Positions 1 through 8,831 of a DNA stretch of 25,035 nt are shown here, piece after piece; the stretch's first letter is position 1, and every line of letters starts with the position of its first letter. Source of the stretch: a candidate division SR1 bacterium CG_4_9_14_3_um_filter_40_9 (lineage in GTDB: Bacteria; Patescibacteriota; Gracilibacteria; Absconditabacterales; Absconditicoccaceae); the NCBI GenBank assembly GCA_002791215.1, contig PFWQ01000075.1, positions 1 through 25,035 on the forward strand. The letters run 5' to 3'. Under the pieces are notes generated by a model. The model saw only the letters and a list, made by a program, of their open reading frames with translations. It was not told the origin of the DNA and did no database searches. The translations under genes and the position numbers were made by a program.

Positions 1-2
1 CA

Positions 3-908
3 GGAAAATGGGTGCTTTTCTCATCGCCGTTCAACAAGGAGCTTACGGACGCCTATTTTTATGCGTACAATGCAAAAATAACAACTGTCGCTGATATCAG
101 ATGAGCAAATATGACAGGAGTTTTGATTAGATCACACCTGTCAAAGATGATGTCAGAATATGCAATGAGGGTATTGGGGAAAACTCCAGATACTAACAGA
201 AAATGTATATTCTCTGATATGCAAAATCAAACAGCAGAATTTAAAAAATATGCAATCATGTCGTGCCAACTCGGACTCATGGGACTCAATACTGATGGTT
301 CGCCAGCCAACAAGTTCAATCCGAATAATCAAGTGACCAGGGCAATCTTTGGGACAACGCTTTCCAGAGCATTACGATGAAATAAATATAACGGAGGACA
401 GAATCGATATTTAAAGCATCTTCAAGCGCTCAAAGAAAACAACATCATGACACAAATAGATTGGCCATTCAATCGGGAGCTCAGGGGCTATGTAATGCTG
501 ATGATGATGAGAACAGATAAAAACATAATCAAAAGTGTATATCTCAATTTCACATCACTTCGATGAACAAGCATTTTTGTTCCAAACACCAGTGCGACGA
601 CATCATTATTTACTACGGCAGAGCAAAATTTTATAAGAAGTATTAACAAAAATTATCAATTTACAGTATGATATACAGCGGGACAATCAAATGTCGGAGT
701 TAAATATCTCCAATATTTCCTCAAAGCGAAAAGATATTACACAGGGGCTATCAGTGGAATAAATAGTCAAGCCACATTAGATGCGCTGTTCCAGTTCCAA
801 TTGGATAACGATATCGTGGCCGATGAAAACGACGCCTGAGCAGGATTTCTTGGACCGACCACTAGAGAAACCATCAATCCTCTGCTTAAAAAATTATTAA
901 ACCCATAG
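3..908 (+). CDS. S-layer-homology / peptidoglycan-binding-like surface protein, C-terminal part
   Basis: The reading frame is open from the window edge and ends at TAG, with four in-frame TGA codons read as Gly, so the N-terminus is missing. About residues 45-125 resemble an SLH repeat (CIFSDMQN, CQLGLMGL, FNPNNQVTRA), followed by a weaker second copy (LQALKENNIM, FNRELRGYVM). The last 70 residues look like a peptidoglycan_binding_1 helical domain (VKYLQYFLKA, ATLDALFQFQLDN, FLGPTTRETINPLL). SLH and PG-binding domains hold proteins on the cell wall or S-layer, so this is probably an exported surface or wall-associated protein. The function of the missing part cannot be seen. The domain calls are by eye and of moderate certainty; the frame itself is secure. 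Confidence 0.75.
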
Positions 909-960
909 ATAATATAGGCAATATTTGCAAAAATTTCAATTCCGAGTATAATTTTACGTA

Positions 961-991
961 ATCTAAAATTTAGAATTTAAAATTTAAAGTT
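961..991. repeat. AT-rich gene-border repeat
   Basis: An A/T stretch built from AAATTTAGAATTT / TTTAAAATTT palindromic words sits just before the hydrogenase-like gene. Very similar stretches lie at 3440-3469 and 7476-7524, always at a gene border. No Shine-Dalgarno sequence is visible here. Confidence 0.5.
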
Positions 992-1891
992 ATGTGATTA
1001 ACTCCAGAACTTGAGAATATTTGCAAGGCGCTTGATACGGAGAAAGTAGTAGCATTGCTCGCTCCAAGTTTTCCTGTTGATTTCAAATTCCCCGAAATCA
1101 TTTTGCAACTCAGACAATTGTGAATTGATAAAGTTGTGGAACTCACCTATGCGGCCAAGCTCATCAATATGGAATACGAAAAGATACTCAAAGAGAATCC
1201 AGATAAACAATATATCTGCGCCAACTGTCCTACCATCGTCACGATGATACAAGCGAAATATCCCGAGCTCAAAGATAAATTGATCAACGTAGCTTCACCT
1301 ATGGTAGTGATGCATAGATATATAAAGAAAGAATACGAACCAGGATACAAGACACTATTCATCGGACCATGCGTAGCGAAAAAAATGGAAGCGAAATTGT
1401 ACGGCATAGATTATGCTATCACCTTCCAAGAATTGCAAGCGATTTTCGATTACAACAAGGAGAATAATATTCCGCACAAACAACATTTTGAAATCGATGT
1501 CACCGAAGCAGGAGATTGGGATTTCGATAAAGTATATAATGATTATACCAAAATCTATCCGCTCGGAGGCTGAGTTGCAGAAACAATGCATCTCAAAGGA
1601 ATCGCGACCAAAGATCAGCTTTTGGCAGTCGATGGACCAGCGAACGTAGATGAATGATTCCACAAATTCAAAGAGAATTCAAATATCAGATTCCTAGATA
1701 TCCTCATGTGTAATGGTGGATGCGTGGGATGACCATGAATCGTTAGCAAAGATGCCATCGAAGCCAGAGTGCAAAGAGTAAAAGATTACAAAGAATATTG
1801 TAAAAAAGATAAAATCTGAGCCAAACTCGGTAAGTTTGAATACTCAGAAGGCCTGGATATTACTAGAACTTCCGAAGCCATTCCGGCATAA
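992..1891 (+). CDS. [FeFe]-hydrogenase large-subunit C-terminal-like protein (H-cluster domain only)
   Basis: This 299-residue protein carries the three cysteine motifs of the iron-only hydrogenase catalytic domain in order. Motif 1 is CANCPTIV (C76, C79). Motif 2 is GPCVAKKME (C127, K130, E133). Motif 3 is MCNGGCVGGPG (C240, C244). The four cysteines that hold the H-cluster in canonical enzymes are present. The proton-relay Cys of the TSCCP motif is Asn78, as in sensory or divergent members. The N-terminal ferredoxin-like FeS domains of catalytic enzymes are absent, and no maturases (HydE/F/G) are nearby. ATG is followed directly by a TGA (Gly) codon, and further in-frame TGAs fall inside motif 3. 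It could be a sensor, an electron carrier or a plain FeS protein; hydrogen turnover is not shown. Family assignment is fairly sure, function is not. Confidence 0.75.
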
Positions 1892-1908
1892 AGTGTTGGA
1901 GCCGGAAT
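1880..1908 (+). other. Hairpin over the 3' end of the hydrogenase-like gene
   Basis: An 8-bp perfect stem (ATTCCGGC / GCCGGAAT) with a 13-nt loop overlaps the stop codon. No T-run follows, so it may stabilise the mRNA 3' end rather than act as an intrinsic terminator. Confidence 0.4.
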
Positions 1909-1963
1909 CTAATTATCAAAACGTCTAATTGAATTTCAAAACGATTTTCATACTCATGGAGGC

Positions 1964-3439
1964 ATGAAACAAGCATTCAATTTCTCATTCCTCAATCTCG
2001 GCTGCACCAAAAATCTCGTAGATACACAGTATCTCATGGGAAATATTTTTTTATTGGGAACAAATAATCCAAATTATAATATTCAATACATTTCAGATCC
2101 CTACGACAAAAAAACAGAATATGTTTTCCTCAACACCTGCTGATTCATCAAATCAGGAAGAGACGAAATGCTGGCGACGATTGAAAAATTACTGAAAGCG
2201 AAGAAAAAAATATATTTGTTAGGCTGTGGCCTCCAATATTTCAAAATTCAAAATCTGGCCCCCTTGAGAAAAGAGGAAAAAGGGGGATTTGCTGATTTTT
2301 TAGAAAATCCAAGCATTCATTATATCTCCCGATGAGACCGAGAAAACATCACTATCGCCAATCTCATCAAAGGCTACAATTCAAAGGATTTCAGCGTAAT
2401 CACTTCACCAATTTTTTCCAACAACAAAATTTCTCCCAATCTCCATCAATCTCACAATCTCCTCAGAGCTTATACGAATGCAGCATACAAATTTGAATAT
2501 CTCAAAATCGCTGAATGATGCGACAACAAATGTACCTTCTGCATCATTCCAAAACTCAGAGGAAAGCAAAAATCCATTCCGATAGAAAATATTCTCACAG
2601 AAGTAAAACATATGCTCGCCGCGGGAATCGAAGAAATAATTCTGATTGCGCAAGACACCAGCAGATATGGAACAGACCTTTATGGCAGGCCATCACTCTT
2701 TAAACTTCTCAGCGAGATTGAGAAGATAAAAGGAAATTTCAAATATAGACTCCTCTACCTCTATCCGAACATCATCACAGACGCCGTCATTGCGAGGGAC
2801 GAAGCAATCAGCGTCTCTCTCCTCAAGGAATTTAAAACATTAAAGAAATTCATTCCTTATTTCGATATTCCATTCCAGCATATCAGTCAGCATATATTGA
2901 AGAAGATGGGCAGACTAGACGCCAGTAAAGACGCGATTCATCGCGTCTCTTATCCAGTGATGATCAAAGAAATCAAGAAACTATTTCCAAAAAGTTACCT
3001 CAGAACCAACATCATAATCGGTTTCCCTGGAGAGACAGAAAAAGATTTTCAAGAACTCAAAAAATTCATCCAAGAATCGGACTTCGACAACATCGCATTG
3101 TTCGAATATCACGATGAACCGCTTGCGACCTCGAGCAAATTACCATGAAAAATTTCAGATAAGGTCATCAGAGAAAGATTTATGGAGCTTGATGATATCG
3201 TCGACAAGAAAATCACCGCCAAAGAGAAAGCAAGAATCGGTAAATCATTCACTAGTTATGTAATGAATATAAAGTCCTCGTGACTCGGACCTCGTCACTC
3301 ATCACTCTTGGTCGTAAGACCAAGTTTGCATGCTCCGGAAATGGATCCTTACGATACAATTTCGATAGATCAAATTACAAAAATATATAACGACACATGA
3401 ATAATTTCCATAGGCGACAAGATAAGCTATATGCATTAA
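1964..3439 (+). CDS. rimO: Ribosomal protein S12 methylthiotransferase RimO (radical SAM)
   Basis: RimO adds a methylthio group to an aspartate of ribosomal protein S12, using two 4Fe-4S clusters and SAM. Seen here: an N-terminal UPF0004-type domain (FLNLGCTKNLVDTQ), the radical-SAM motif EGCDNKCTFC (C186, C190, C193), the RimO/MiaB signature YFDIPFQHIS..ILKKMGR and NIIIGFPGE, and a short TRAM-like C-terminus. The Gly before C186 is encoded by TGA. At 491 residues it is longer than usual (about 430-440). The excess matches three DNA repeats translated in frame, near residues 98-109, 274-282 and 438-454. A 1-nt gap between GGAGG and ATG makes that purine run a poor Shine-Dalgarno; 1964 is the only ATG that gives a full N-terminus. 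It lies in line with the HemW-like gene, probably co-transcribed. RimO is preferred to MiaB from the DIPFQHIS context. Confidence 0.9.
2257..2290 (+). repeat. CCCCCTT...GGGGGATTT palindromic repeat inside rimO
   Basis: Family A repeat. GGCCCCCTTGAG is followed by a purine tract ending AAGGGGGATTT, so the two arms pair. It is translated as NLAPLRKEEKGGF in the N-terminal domain of RimO. Other copies: 3541, 4442, 4708, 17591, 22522, 23320, 23691. Confidence 0.75.
2785..2810 (+). repeat. CGTCATTGCGAG..GAAGCAATC repeat inside rimO
   Basis: Family B repeat, translated AVIARDEAIS within the radical SAM domain. It closely matches the copy at 4202-4229 in the HemW-like gene, but is read in a different frame there. 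The motif resembles a GTCATTGCGAG...GAAGCAATC element dispersed in many bacterial genomes. A separate perfect 8-bp palindrome (AGACGCGA / TCGCGTCT) follows at 2929-2948 in the same gene. Confidence 0.75.
3276..3325 (+). repeat. CTCGTGACTCG..CTCGTCACTC repeat inside rimO
   Basis: Family C repeat in the C-terminal domain of RimO, translated SSGLGPRHSSL with an in-frame TGA read as Gly. It is followed by a small hairpin (CTTGGTC GTAA GACCAAG). Related copies lie at 14874 and 18959, read in the same frame. Confidence 0.65.
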
Positions 3440-3469
3440 TTTAAAATTTATCATTTAAAATTTAGAATT
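3440..3469. repeat. AT-rich gene-border repeat
   Basis: TTTAAAATTT and AAATTTAGAATTTT words fill the gap between rimO and the HemW-like gene and run up to its TTG start. Same type as at 961 and 7476. Confidence 0.5.
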
Positions 3470-4822
3470 TTGTTAAGTCTTTACCTCCATATTCCCTTCT
3501 GTGCTCAAAAATGCGCCTACTGCGCATTCACCAGTTTTCCTGTCCCCCCTTTATCGAAATGGGGTGCCGAAGGCGGGGGATTTTTTGATGCATACCTCAC
3601 CGAACTAAAAAAAGAAATAGAATTCTATGGGAACAAATTCCCCGGAGAAGAGATCAAAACCATCTACATCGGAGGCGGGACGCCCAATCTCATCTGAGCA
3701 GAAAATATCATTTCCATCATCAACGAAATAAAAAAATATTTCAATACAGAAAGTGTCGCCGAATATAGTTTTGAATTTAATCCATTTCCTCAAGAAGAAA
3801 TTTACAGCATCATAAAAAAACTGAATGCTGCCTATGCCAAAGAGTCGAGAGTCAGGTTCTCATTTGGCATCCAGAGCCTCGATGACGAAGTACTGAAATC
3901 AGCAGGCAGGTTTACCCCGCAAAGAGGGGCCAAGAGTTCCTTTGGTCAGATTGTCGAATTTTTGAGATGATTACAACAATACAAACAGGAAAATAATGTT
4001 TTCAATTTTGATTTCATCGCCTTCGGCAAATTCAACGAAACGAGATCAGGCAATCTCCAACTGCGGGATCAAGGAAAGTTGCAATTTTTTGAAAATTTTG
4101 TGCAGAGCTGATTCGCAGATAGTTTTTCACTCTACACCCTTGAACTTTCTGAATGATCAAAATGGCACACCTTAAAAAAAAGCGACCCATCATTACAAGA
4201 CCGTCATTGCGAGTGAAACGAAGCAATCTGAATTGAAAATGATGATCTCATTCCCGAAGAATTCCAGATACTCAAAGAGATACTGCTAGAATCATGATAT
4301 CATAGATATGAAGTATCAAACTTCGCTCATCCAAGTAAAAATTCTATCCACAATATGACATACCGAACTATGGAGAATTATTTGTGATTAGGTTTGGCCT
4401 CATCATCATTTCTCGACAAGGAGCATTCAAAAATTTTAAATGTCCTCCATTGACAAAGAGAGGGGTGGAAGGGATTTGGGCTCCGTCTCACCAACACCAA
4501 GAATCTGAACGACTATCTCGCTTCCAAACGGCTAGATGAGAGCAAGACTATCGAAATGAATTCCAAGGATTATCTAATCGAAAAATTCTTCCTCAACTTC
4601 AGAACCAATCAATGAATCAAAGATATCAACGAATTCAAAGAAATCCTCGTGCCAAATTATGAAAAAAAAATAGAAAATTATATCAATCAATGATTCATTT
4701 TTGGTGTGGCCCCCTTGTGAAAGGGGAAAAGGAGGGATTTGCCCGCAACCCACTTTAAGCTGACAGATTCCGGCATGGACGTCTTCAACACAATAATTAC
4801 AGACCTTATGCAGGAAATCTAA
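3470..4822 (+). CDS. hemW: HemW-like radical SAM protein (coproporphyrinogen III oxidase-like)
   Basis: The start LSLYLHIPFCAQKCAYC carries the HemW radical-SAM motif CxxxCxxC (C11, C15, C18). YIGGGTPNLI and LSFGIQSLDDEVL follow in the TIM barrel, and a HemW-type C-terminal domain (YLIEKFFLNFR) closes the protein. HemW members act as haem chaperones; some relatives are oxygen-independent coproporphyrinogen oxidases. No haem pathway gene is nearby. The start is TTG at 3470, because no ATG precedes the conserved LYLHIPFC. The protein has 450 residues against about 380 usual. Four palindromic repeats are translated inside it (3541, 4202, 4442, 4708), and two or more carry TGA read as Gly. Several additional in-frame TGAs occur. 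The family is secure; the exact substrate is not. Confidence 0.85.
3541..3586 (+). repeat. Family A palindromic repeat inside the HemW-like gene
   Basis: TCCCCCCTTTAT...ATGGGG and a trailing GGCGGGGGATTTTTT give FPVPPLSKWGAEGGGFF, inserted 7 residues after the last radical-SAM cysteine. Confidence 0.7.
4202..4229 (+). repeat. Family B repeat inside the HemW-like gene
   Basis: CGTCATTGCGAG followed by ACGAAGCAATCT, translated DRHCEGNEAIG. Two in-frame TGA codons lie within and just after it. The copy in rimO at 2785 is read in another frame. Confidence 0.75.
4442..4479 (+). repeat. Family A repeat inside the HemW-like gene
   Basis: A degenerate copy: GTCCTCCATTGACAAAGAG then GAGGGGTGGAAGGGATTT, translated NVLHGQREGWKGFG with TGA as Gly. 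Confidence 0.6.
4708..4740 (+). repeat. Family A repeat inside the HemW-like gene
   Basis: GGCCCCCTTGTGAAAGGGG followed by GGAGGGATTT, translated VAPLGKGKRRDLP. It is nearly the same DNA as the rimO copy at 2257 but read through a TGA codon. Confidence 0.75.
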
Positions 4823-4831
4823 AGTTTGATA

Positions 4832-4862
4832 TTTGATAGGAAATATGTATTGTCCTATCAAA
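4832..4862 (+). other. 10-bp hairpin between the HemW-like gene and the next gene
   Basis: A perfect inverted repeat TTTGATAGGA / TCCTATCAAA with an 11-nt loop and no following T-run. Its position argues against the TTG (4833) and ATG (4845) starts for the next gene and favours ATG 4881. Confidence 0.5.
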
Positions 4863-4880
4863 ATAAAAAACCACCCTAAT

Positions 4881-5258
4881 ATGGAAAAAACAGATTTATT
4901 CAAAATCGAAGGTATAGAAGGCAAAGACCATTCGATCCGTGACAGAAACAAAGTTTTCGTAAATGGAATAGTATTAGAAAACCACAATCTCAACAAAAAT
5001 CCGCATGGATTTACCTGGGATTTCGATTGTAATGACAGCTTATCGGAAGCTATCTTATCGATGTTTATTCCTGAAAGAAATAGGAAGACAAGAATAGCAA
5101 AAGACTTCTTCGAAATGCTGGTTAAGAAATTTACTATTAAAGTACGTGAATGGGGTTATGGCGACTTCATGATACACATGAATATGCATCATTGGCTTCG
5201 CCAAAATGGTTACAGCGGAGAGATAGCGCTTCACTATCACATCGCTGATAAAAAGTAA
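4881..5258 (+). CDS. Hypothetical protein, 125 residues
   Basis: I do not recognise the family with confidence. The protein is soluble, with no signal peptide or membrane segment. It has an acidic-aromatic centre (GFTWDFDCNDSLSEAIL) and a C-terminus with WGYGDFMIHMNMHHW. The FTWDF...LSEAIL stretch is loosely like the FxWGY...LAxAIL pattern of DUF6166 proteins, but this is only a hint. No TGA codon is used, unlike most neighbours, which may reflect the small size. Upstream in-frame TTG 4833 and ATG 4845 fall in a hairpin, so ATG 4881 is preferred. It is the last gene of the + strand block, and a strong terminator follows 20 nt after the stop. Confidence 0.65.
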   Translation: MEKTDLFKIEGIEGKDHSIRDRNKVFVNGIVLENHNLNKNPHGFTWDFDCNDSLSEAILSMFIPERNRKTRIAKDFFEMLVKKFTIKVREWGYGDFMIHMNMHHWLRQNGYSGEIALHYHIADKK

Positions 5259-5278
5259 GAAACAACATCTAATCTCAT

Positions 5279-5306
5279 AAAGCGGAGGTCTCCTCTGCTT
5301 TTTTTC
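5279..5306 (+). terminator. Rho-independent terminator
   Basis: Stem AGCGGAGG / CCTCTGCT (8 bp, one G-T pair), loop TCT, then seven T residues. It closes the + strand block that ends with the 125-residue protein. Confidence 0.85.
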
Positions 5307-5518
5307 TAAAAAAAATTAAAAAGGAATCTCGCGAAAATGCAGTCAACGATTTTGGTTCTTGCGAATTGTTTGAGCTGGATTACATTCTCAAAAAGCAGAC
5401 TGAACAGTGTAGCGAGTCTCGCAAAGAACTAGACCTTTTGCTGACTTTTGCAGCAATGACAAAAGTCAGTCTGCGAAGCGCGCCGCAGGTTTTAATCCTC
5501 GAAGGGGACATGAAGAAA
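5307..5518. other. Structured intergenic region between convergent genes
   Basis: I find no convincing gene in these 212 bases. They hold several inverted repeats: GTTCTTGCGA / TCGCAAAGAAC enclosing about 55 nt, CTGACTTTT / AAAAGTCAG, and CTGCG / CGCAG around a GC-rich loop. Ending with a T-run next to the rsmG stop, this could be a dispersed repeat element or a small structured RNA. I do not match it to 6S RNA, tmRNA or RNase P RNA. Confidence 0.4.
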
Positions 5519-6109
5519 TTATTTTTTTAATACATAAATCACCCTTTCCACGCCTGCCCCGTCTTTAGCGGGGTCTCACTCGAACAAACTATATTTGTGC
5601 TCCTTTTCCAATTTCAAAGAAAATCTTTTACACAAAGAGAGCAATTCTTTTTTCTCGTCTTCAGAAAATTGTTTATACAGGCAGATATGCCCTCCTTGCC
5701 TCACCAAAGGTACGACTCGTGGTAATAATTTATCCATATAGGCCACTGCTCTCGCAGTCACTACATCAAACTTCGTTGTGTAATTTTCTGCTCTGAGTCG
5801 AAGCGCTTTCACATTCTTCAATCACAATTCTTCAATCATCAGATTGACGGCTTTCACTTTTTTCCCTACACTATCTACTCCGATAAACGAAACATCAGGA
5901 TTGCTGATTGCCAAGGGCAAAAGCGGGAATCCCCCGCCGGTTCACACATCGCAGACCTGTCGATGTTTCTGCAATCTCAAAACTTTATACAATTCGAGAG
6001 AATCTTGGATATGCTTTACACGCACACCCTCCTCGTCTCTTATCGCCGACAGATTGATCTGACTATTTTTTTCTAGAAATATTTTGATAAGTTTATTTCG
6101 ATCTTGCAT
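5519..6109 (-). CDS. rsmG: 16S rRNA (guanine-N7) methyltransferase RsmG
   Basis: RsmG methylates G527 (E. coli numbering) of 16S rRNA. The 196-residue protein shows the family order: an N-terminal helix pair ([23 protein letters not shown]), the SAM loop [29 protein letters not shown], a [12 protein letters not shown] segment and the C-terminal [10 protein letters not shown]. The first Gly of the GTGGG loop is encoded by TGA, strong support for UGA = Gly. A second TGA near the C-terminus joins the main body to the last 19 residues, part of which (GDPAKDGAG) comes from a CCCCGTCTTTAGCGGGG palindrome. ATG 6109 starts 10 nt downstream of the murF-like stop, so the two are likely co-transcribed. 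Upstream in-frame codons overlap murF and are not needed. Confidence 0.9.
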
Positions 6110-6119
6110 GGGAATAATC

Positions 6120-7475
6120 TTATGCTTTAAAGAATTCTGATTTCTTTTGAATCCATCGTCCAGACTGCCTCGTGAGCTTCTTTTCATCTACAGGATTTGA
6201 AAGCAACATCTTCACAGTCTCCTCCAAGAAAATTGTATTCTGACTTCATTTGCAGACCAAGAGACATTCCAGTCCAGATTCTTTAAGCATATGTCTGATA
6301 TGTCTTCACGCATCCAAAGCATCTATGCACACTACCACACGATTCATATCGTAGCCAAATTTTTGAAGCTCATCTACAAGATGTGCATTCATATATTCAC
6401 CCACAAGAAAGACACGATCAGCAACACCAGAAACGTAGGAAGCCAACAATCTGTGTTCTCTTTCGGTCCAATCGCCTAGCTCTCTCATATCCCCGAGAAC
6501 AAGCCACATCTTCCTGCTAGGAAAGAGCTGTTGTTGAACATTGTAGACCGTATTGATGACGCTTCTCACACTAAGTGGCGAAGCATTGTAACTCGAATCG
6601 ATGATGATACTTTTTTCTATTCACGGGAACACAGATAATCTTCCCGGCTGTAATTCATATTCCAAATTTAAAATTCCGCGACCCGCGACCCGCGACCTTC
6701 ATCGCTTGTACATCAAGATTTCCGTAATCGCCAAAGCGACGCCGATATATCCATAATTGGATTTCCCGATAAGATTGGTGTGGATTTTATACTCTACGCC
6801 ATTGATAAATGAATCGAATTCTACACCAATCGTTCACTCCAGGTCTCATAGAACGAATTTTTCATTAGCAAATCTGATATTTGCCTTGCTTTCATGACCT
6901 TCGGTCTGATAGGTGAAAGTATCTATATAAATATGATCTCTGAGTTGCGTGGCGTAGGTATCATTGGCGTTGAGAAATGCTACTTCCGTAGTGCCTTTTA
7001 TCATCTTCACTTCTTCATGGGCGATCTTGCTAGGATCACCGAATTGTTCACTATGCACCGCGTCGATAGCAGTAAACACACCTATCTGCGGCTTTGCGAT
7101 ACTGAGTAGGAATTCCATTTCTTTGGGACGATCAATTCCATATTCCAAGACTATGACGTCATACATCTTTTTGCAGAACAAACCTTGCCATAACACTCTA
7201 CAGAATGTTTTCACAACACACAAAAAAGTCGGGTCCCATGTTTCTATCGCAAAAATAGACAATGAAAGTCAAAGCTCTCCATTGAAGTTCTTGCTTGACG
7301 TGTAGATTATCTTGTTGTTGAGAAATTGTTTCAATGTCTGCGCAATAATCATGCGACAAGAAGTCTTTCCTACGCTTCCATTGATACCGATAATATAAGG
7401 CTTATGCCTTTTGAGATATTTTCTCGCAAAAAAAGCTAACACATGATAATAAATATTTAATAGCTTATTCTTCAT
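6120..7475 (-). CDS. murF: MurF-like Mur ligase (UDP-MurNAc-tripeptide D-Ala-D-Ala ligase family)
   Basis: The protein has 451 residues. An ATP-binding loop GINGSVGKTS lies near residue 30, followed by NFNGELGLSLSI, VFTAIDAVHSEQFG, the MurF-type IIDSSYNASPLSV, and a C-terminal ligand domain ending KGSQNTIFLEETVKMLL. MurF joins D-Ala-D-Ala to the peptidoglycan precursor. Typical MurF has about 100 residues before the P-loop (the UDP-MurNAc-binding domain). Here a short hydrophobic, basic stretch (NIYYHVLAFFARKYLKRHK) replaces it, so the substrate may differ or the protein may sit at the membrane. A 7-bp tandem repeat is translated in frame at 6677-6697. Several Gly positions are TGA. It lies directly upstream of rsmG. 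Mur ligase family is secure; MurF specificity is likely. Confidence 0.8.
6677..6697. repeat. Three copies of a 7-bp tandem repeat inside the murF-like gene
   Basis: CGCGACC occurs three times in a row. The 21 bp keep the frame and are translated as part of RGRSRVAGRG, between the central and the C-terminal domains. An AATTTAAAATT palindrome of the gene-border type sits beside it. Confidence 0.7.
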
Positions 7476-7524
7476 GAGAAAATTAAATTTTAAAATTTAG
7501 AATCTAAAATCCAAAATTTAGAAT
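7476..7524. repeat. AT-rich gene-border repeat
   Basis: TTAAATTTTAAAATTTAG and repeated AAAATTTAGAATTT words fill the whole gap between the AI-2E permease stop and the murF-like start. Same type as at 961 and 3440. Confidence 0.5.
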
Positions 7525-8805
7525 TTATAGCTTTCCTTCCTCTTCAAACTTTCTATCTGCAAACATAGTGATTATTACAGCGATTGGAACTGCTAAAAGC
7601 ACACCGACAATACCCATGATCAAAGATCATATAATCATACTGATAAATATCACAACAGGATTCGCACCCAAAGTCTTATTCATGAGAAGAGGGATGAATA
7701 CATTATTTTCGAGCCATTGGATAACAATTATAATTGCAAGAACTATCAGCGCTCCAGGCAAACCAAAATGCACAAAGGCGACTATCACAGCTATAGATCA
7801 TCACAAAAGCGGTCCAAAGTATGGTACGATTTCCGTCAACGCGCCGATCAATGCTAATGATAACATCTGAGGAAGAGGCATGCCAAATAGTCCCAAGATC
7901 CGGAACGATAAAAGCATAGTAGCACCGATGAAGATACAGAGGGACAACTGTGATTTGAGCCAGATTCAAAGCTTTTTATATATTCTTTCGAGTTTCATAT
8001 ATATCTCTTTATATGATTTTTCACCGCCGAGATTGGCAAGGAATCTCATCACAGAATCTTTCTGGATAGAGAACAATACTGCCAAAGTAAGGATGATAGA
8101 GATCTCTTTGATGAATCCGACAATCGATCATGCGAGATTTACCGCCCAGCTTCAAATGGCTTGTGCATAGACAGTGCCCATATTTGCAAGCTGAGAAATA
8201 CTATCTTGAAACTTATATTGGATGCTGTTTCATAAGGTAGGATCCTGTAGAGAATCAAGCAAAGCTTTTTTGATATATGCAGGCAACCGATGGGTATCTC
8301 TTACAATATCGATGAAAGGCTTGTTTTGCAATACTTGCTGAAGATGCGAAATATTTGCAGTCAAAACAGATAAAATATCAGAAAGCTGATTGAGAAGGAA
8401 TGGAACGATGAACATCAACGATCACAAGAAGACTACTATCAAAAAGAAGTAAGCTAAGGCGATGGAAAGTCATCTATATCTAATCCTTTTTTGGAAAAAT
8501 CCTATGATCGCTTCAATTGCTAAAGATACGATATATGCAGTCAAGATAAGGTACAATATCTCCAAGGATTGGAAGGCAAAATACGCGATAGCTACTATAA
8601 CAAGTGCGCAAAACCAAAATCTGAGAAATGCCATATTGTCCAAGACAAAATTGGATATCCCGGGCTTTTTATCATTTTCTTTAGCTTTGAGTGACTCTAT
8701 CTGTTTTTCCAATTTTTCAAGTTCAGCAAGCTGTTTCTTATTGTCGGATTTAAAAGATTTAAAAAAATCAGACCCTCACTGAATAATTTTGTGGATAAAT
8801 GCCAT
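7525..8805 (-). CDS. AI-2E family transporter (permease)
   Basis: This is a 426-residue polytopic membrane protein of the AI-2E/PerM family (PF01594). After a charged, coiled N-terminus (QLAELEKLEKQIESLKAKEN) come membrane segments such as FWFCALVIVAIAYFAF and LAYFFLIVVFLGSLMFIVPFL. A long soluble loop follows, then the family signature EIVPYFGPLLGSIAVIVAF and the closing LGANPVVIFISMIIGSLIMG. Members export small molecules or ions; autoinducer-2 export is shown only for some. At least six Gly codons are TGA, at well-fitting positions. The start is ATG 8805, 26 nt downstream of the rnpA stop, so rnpA and this gene are probably one transcript. In many bacteria rnpA is followed by yidC, which is not the case here. 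Confidence 0.85.
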
Positions 8806-8831
8806 GAAAATAATTTAAATTGTAAAATTTT

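Noticed and set aside
3..908. Single short ORF 111-380 as a complete gene
   Set aside because: It is the middle of a longer frame open from the window edge to TAG 908 when TGA is Gly.
992..1891. TGA-interrupted ORFs as pseudogenes (seen in almost every gene)
   Set aside because: Frame is constant across each TGA and TGA falls on conserved Gly positions in many families; recoding explains it without decay.
4833..4845. TTG 4833 or ATG 4845 as start of the 125-residue protein
   Set aside because: Both lie in a 10-bp hairpin; ATG 4881 follows it.
5307..5518. 6S RNA, tmRNA or RNase P RNA
   Set aside because: No matching core sequences or known terminal pairing seen by eye; left as unknown structured region.
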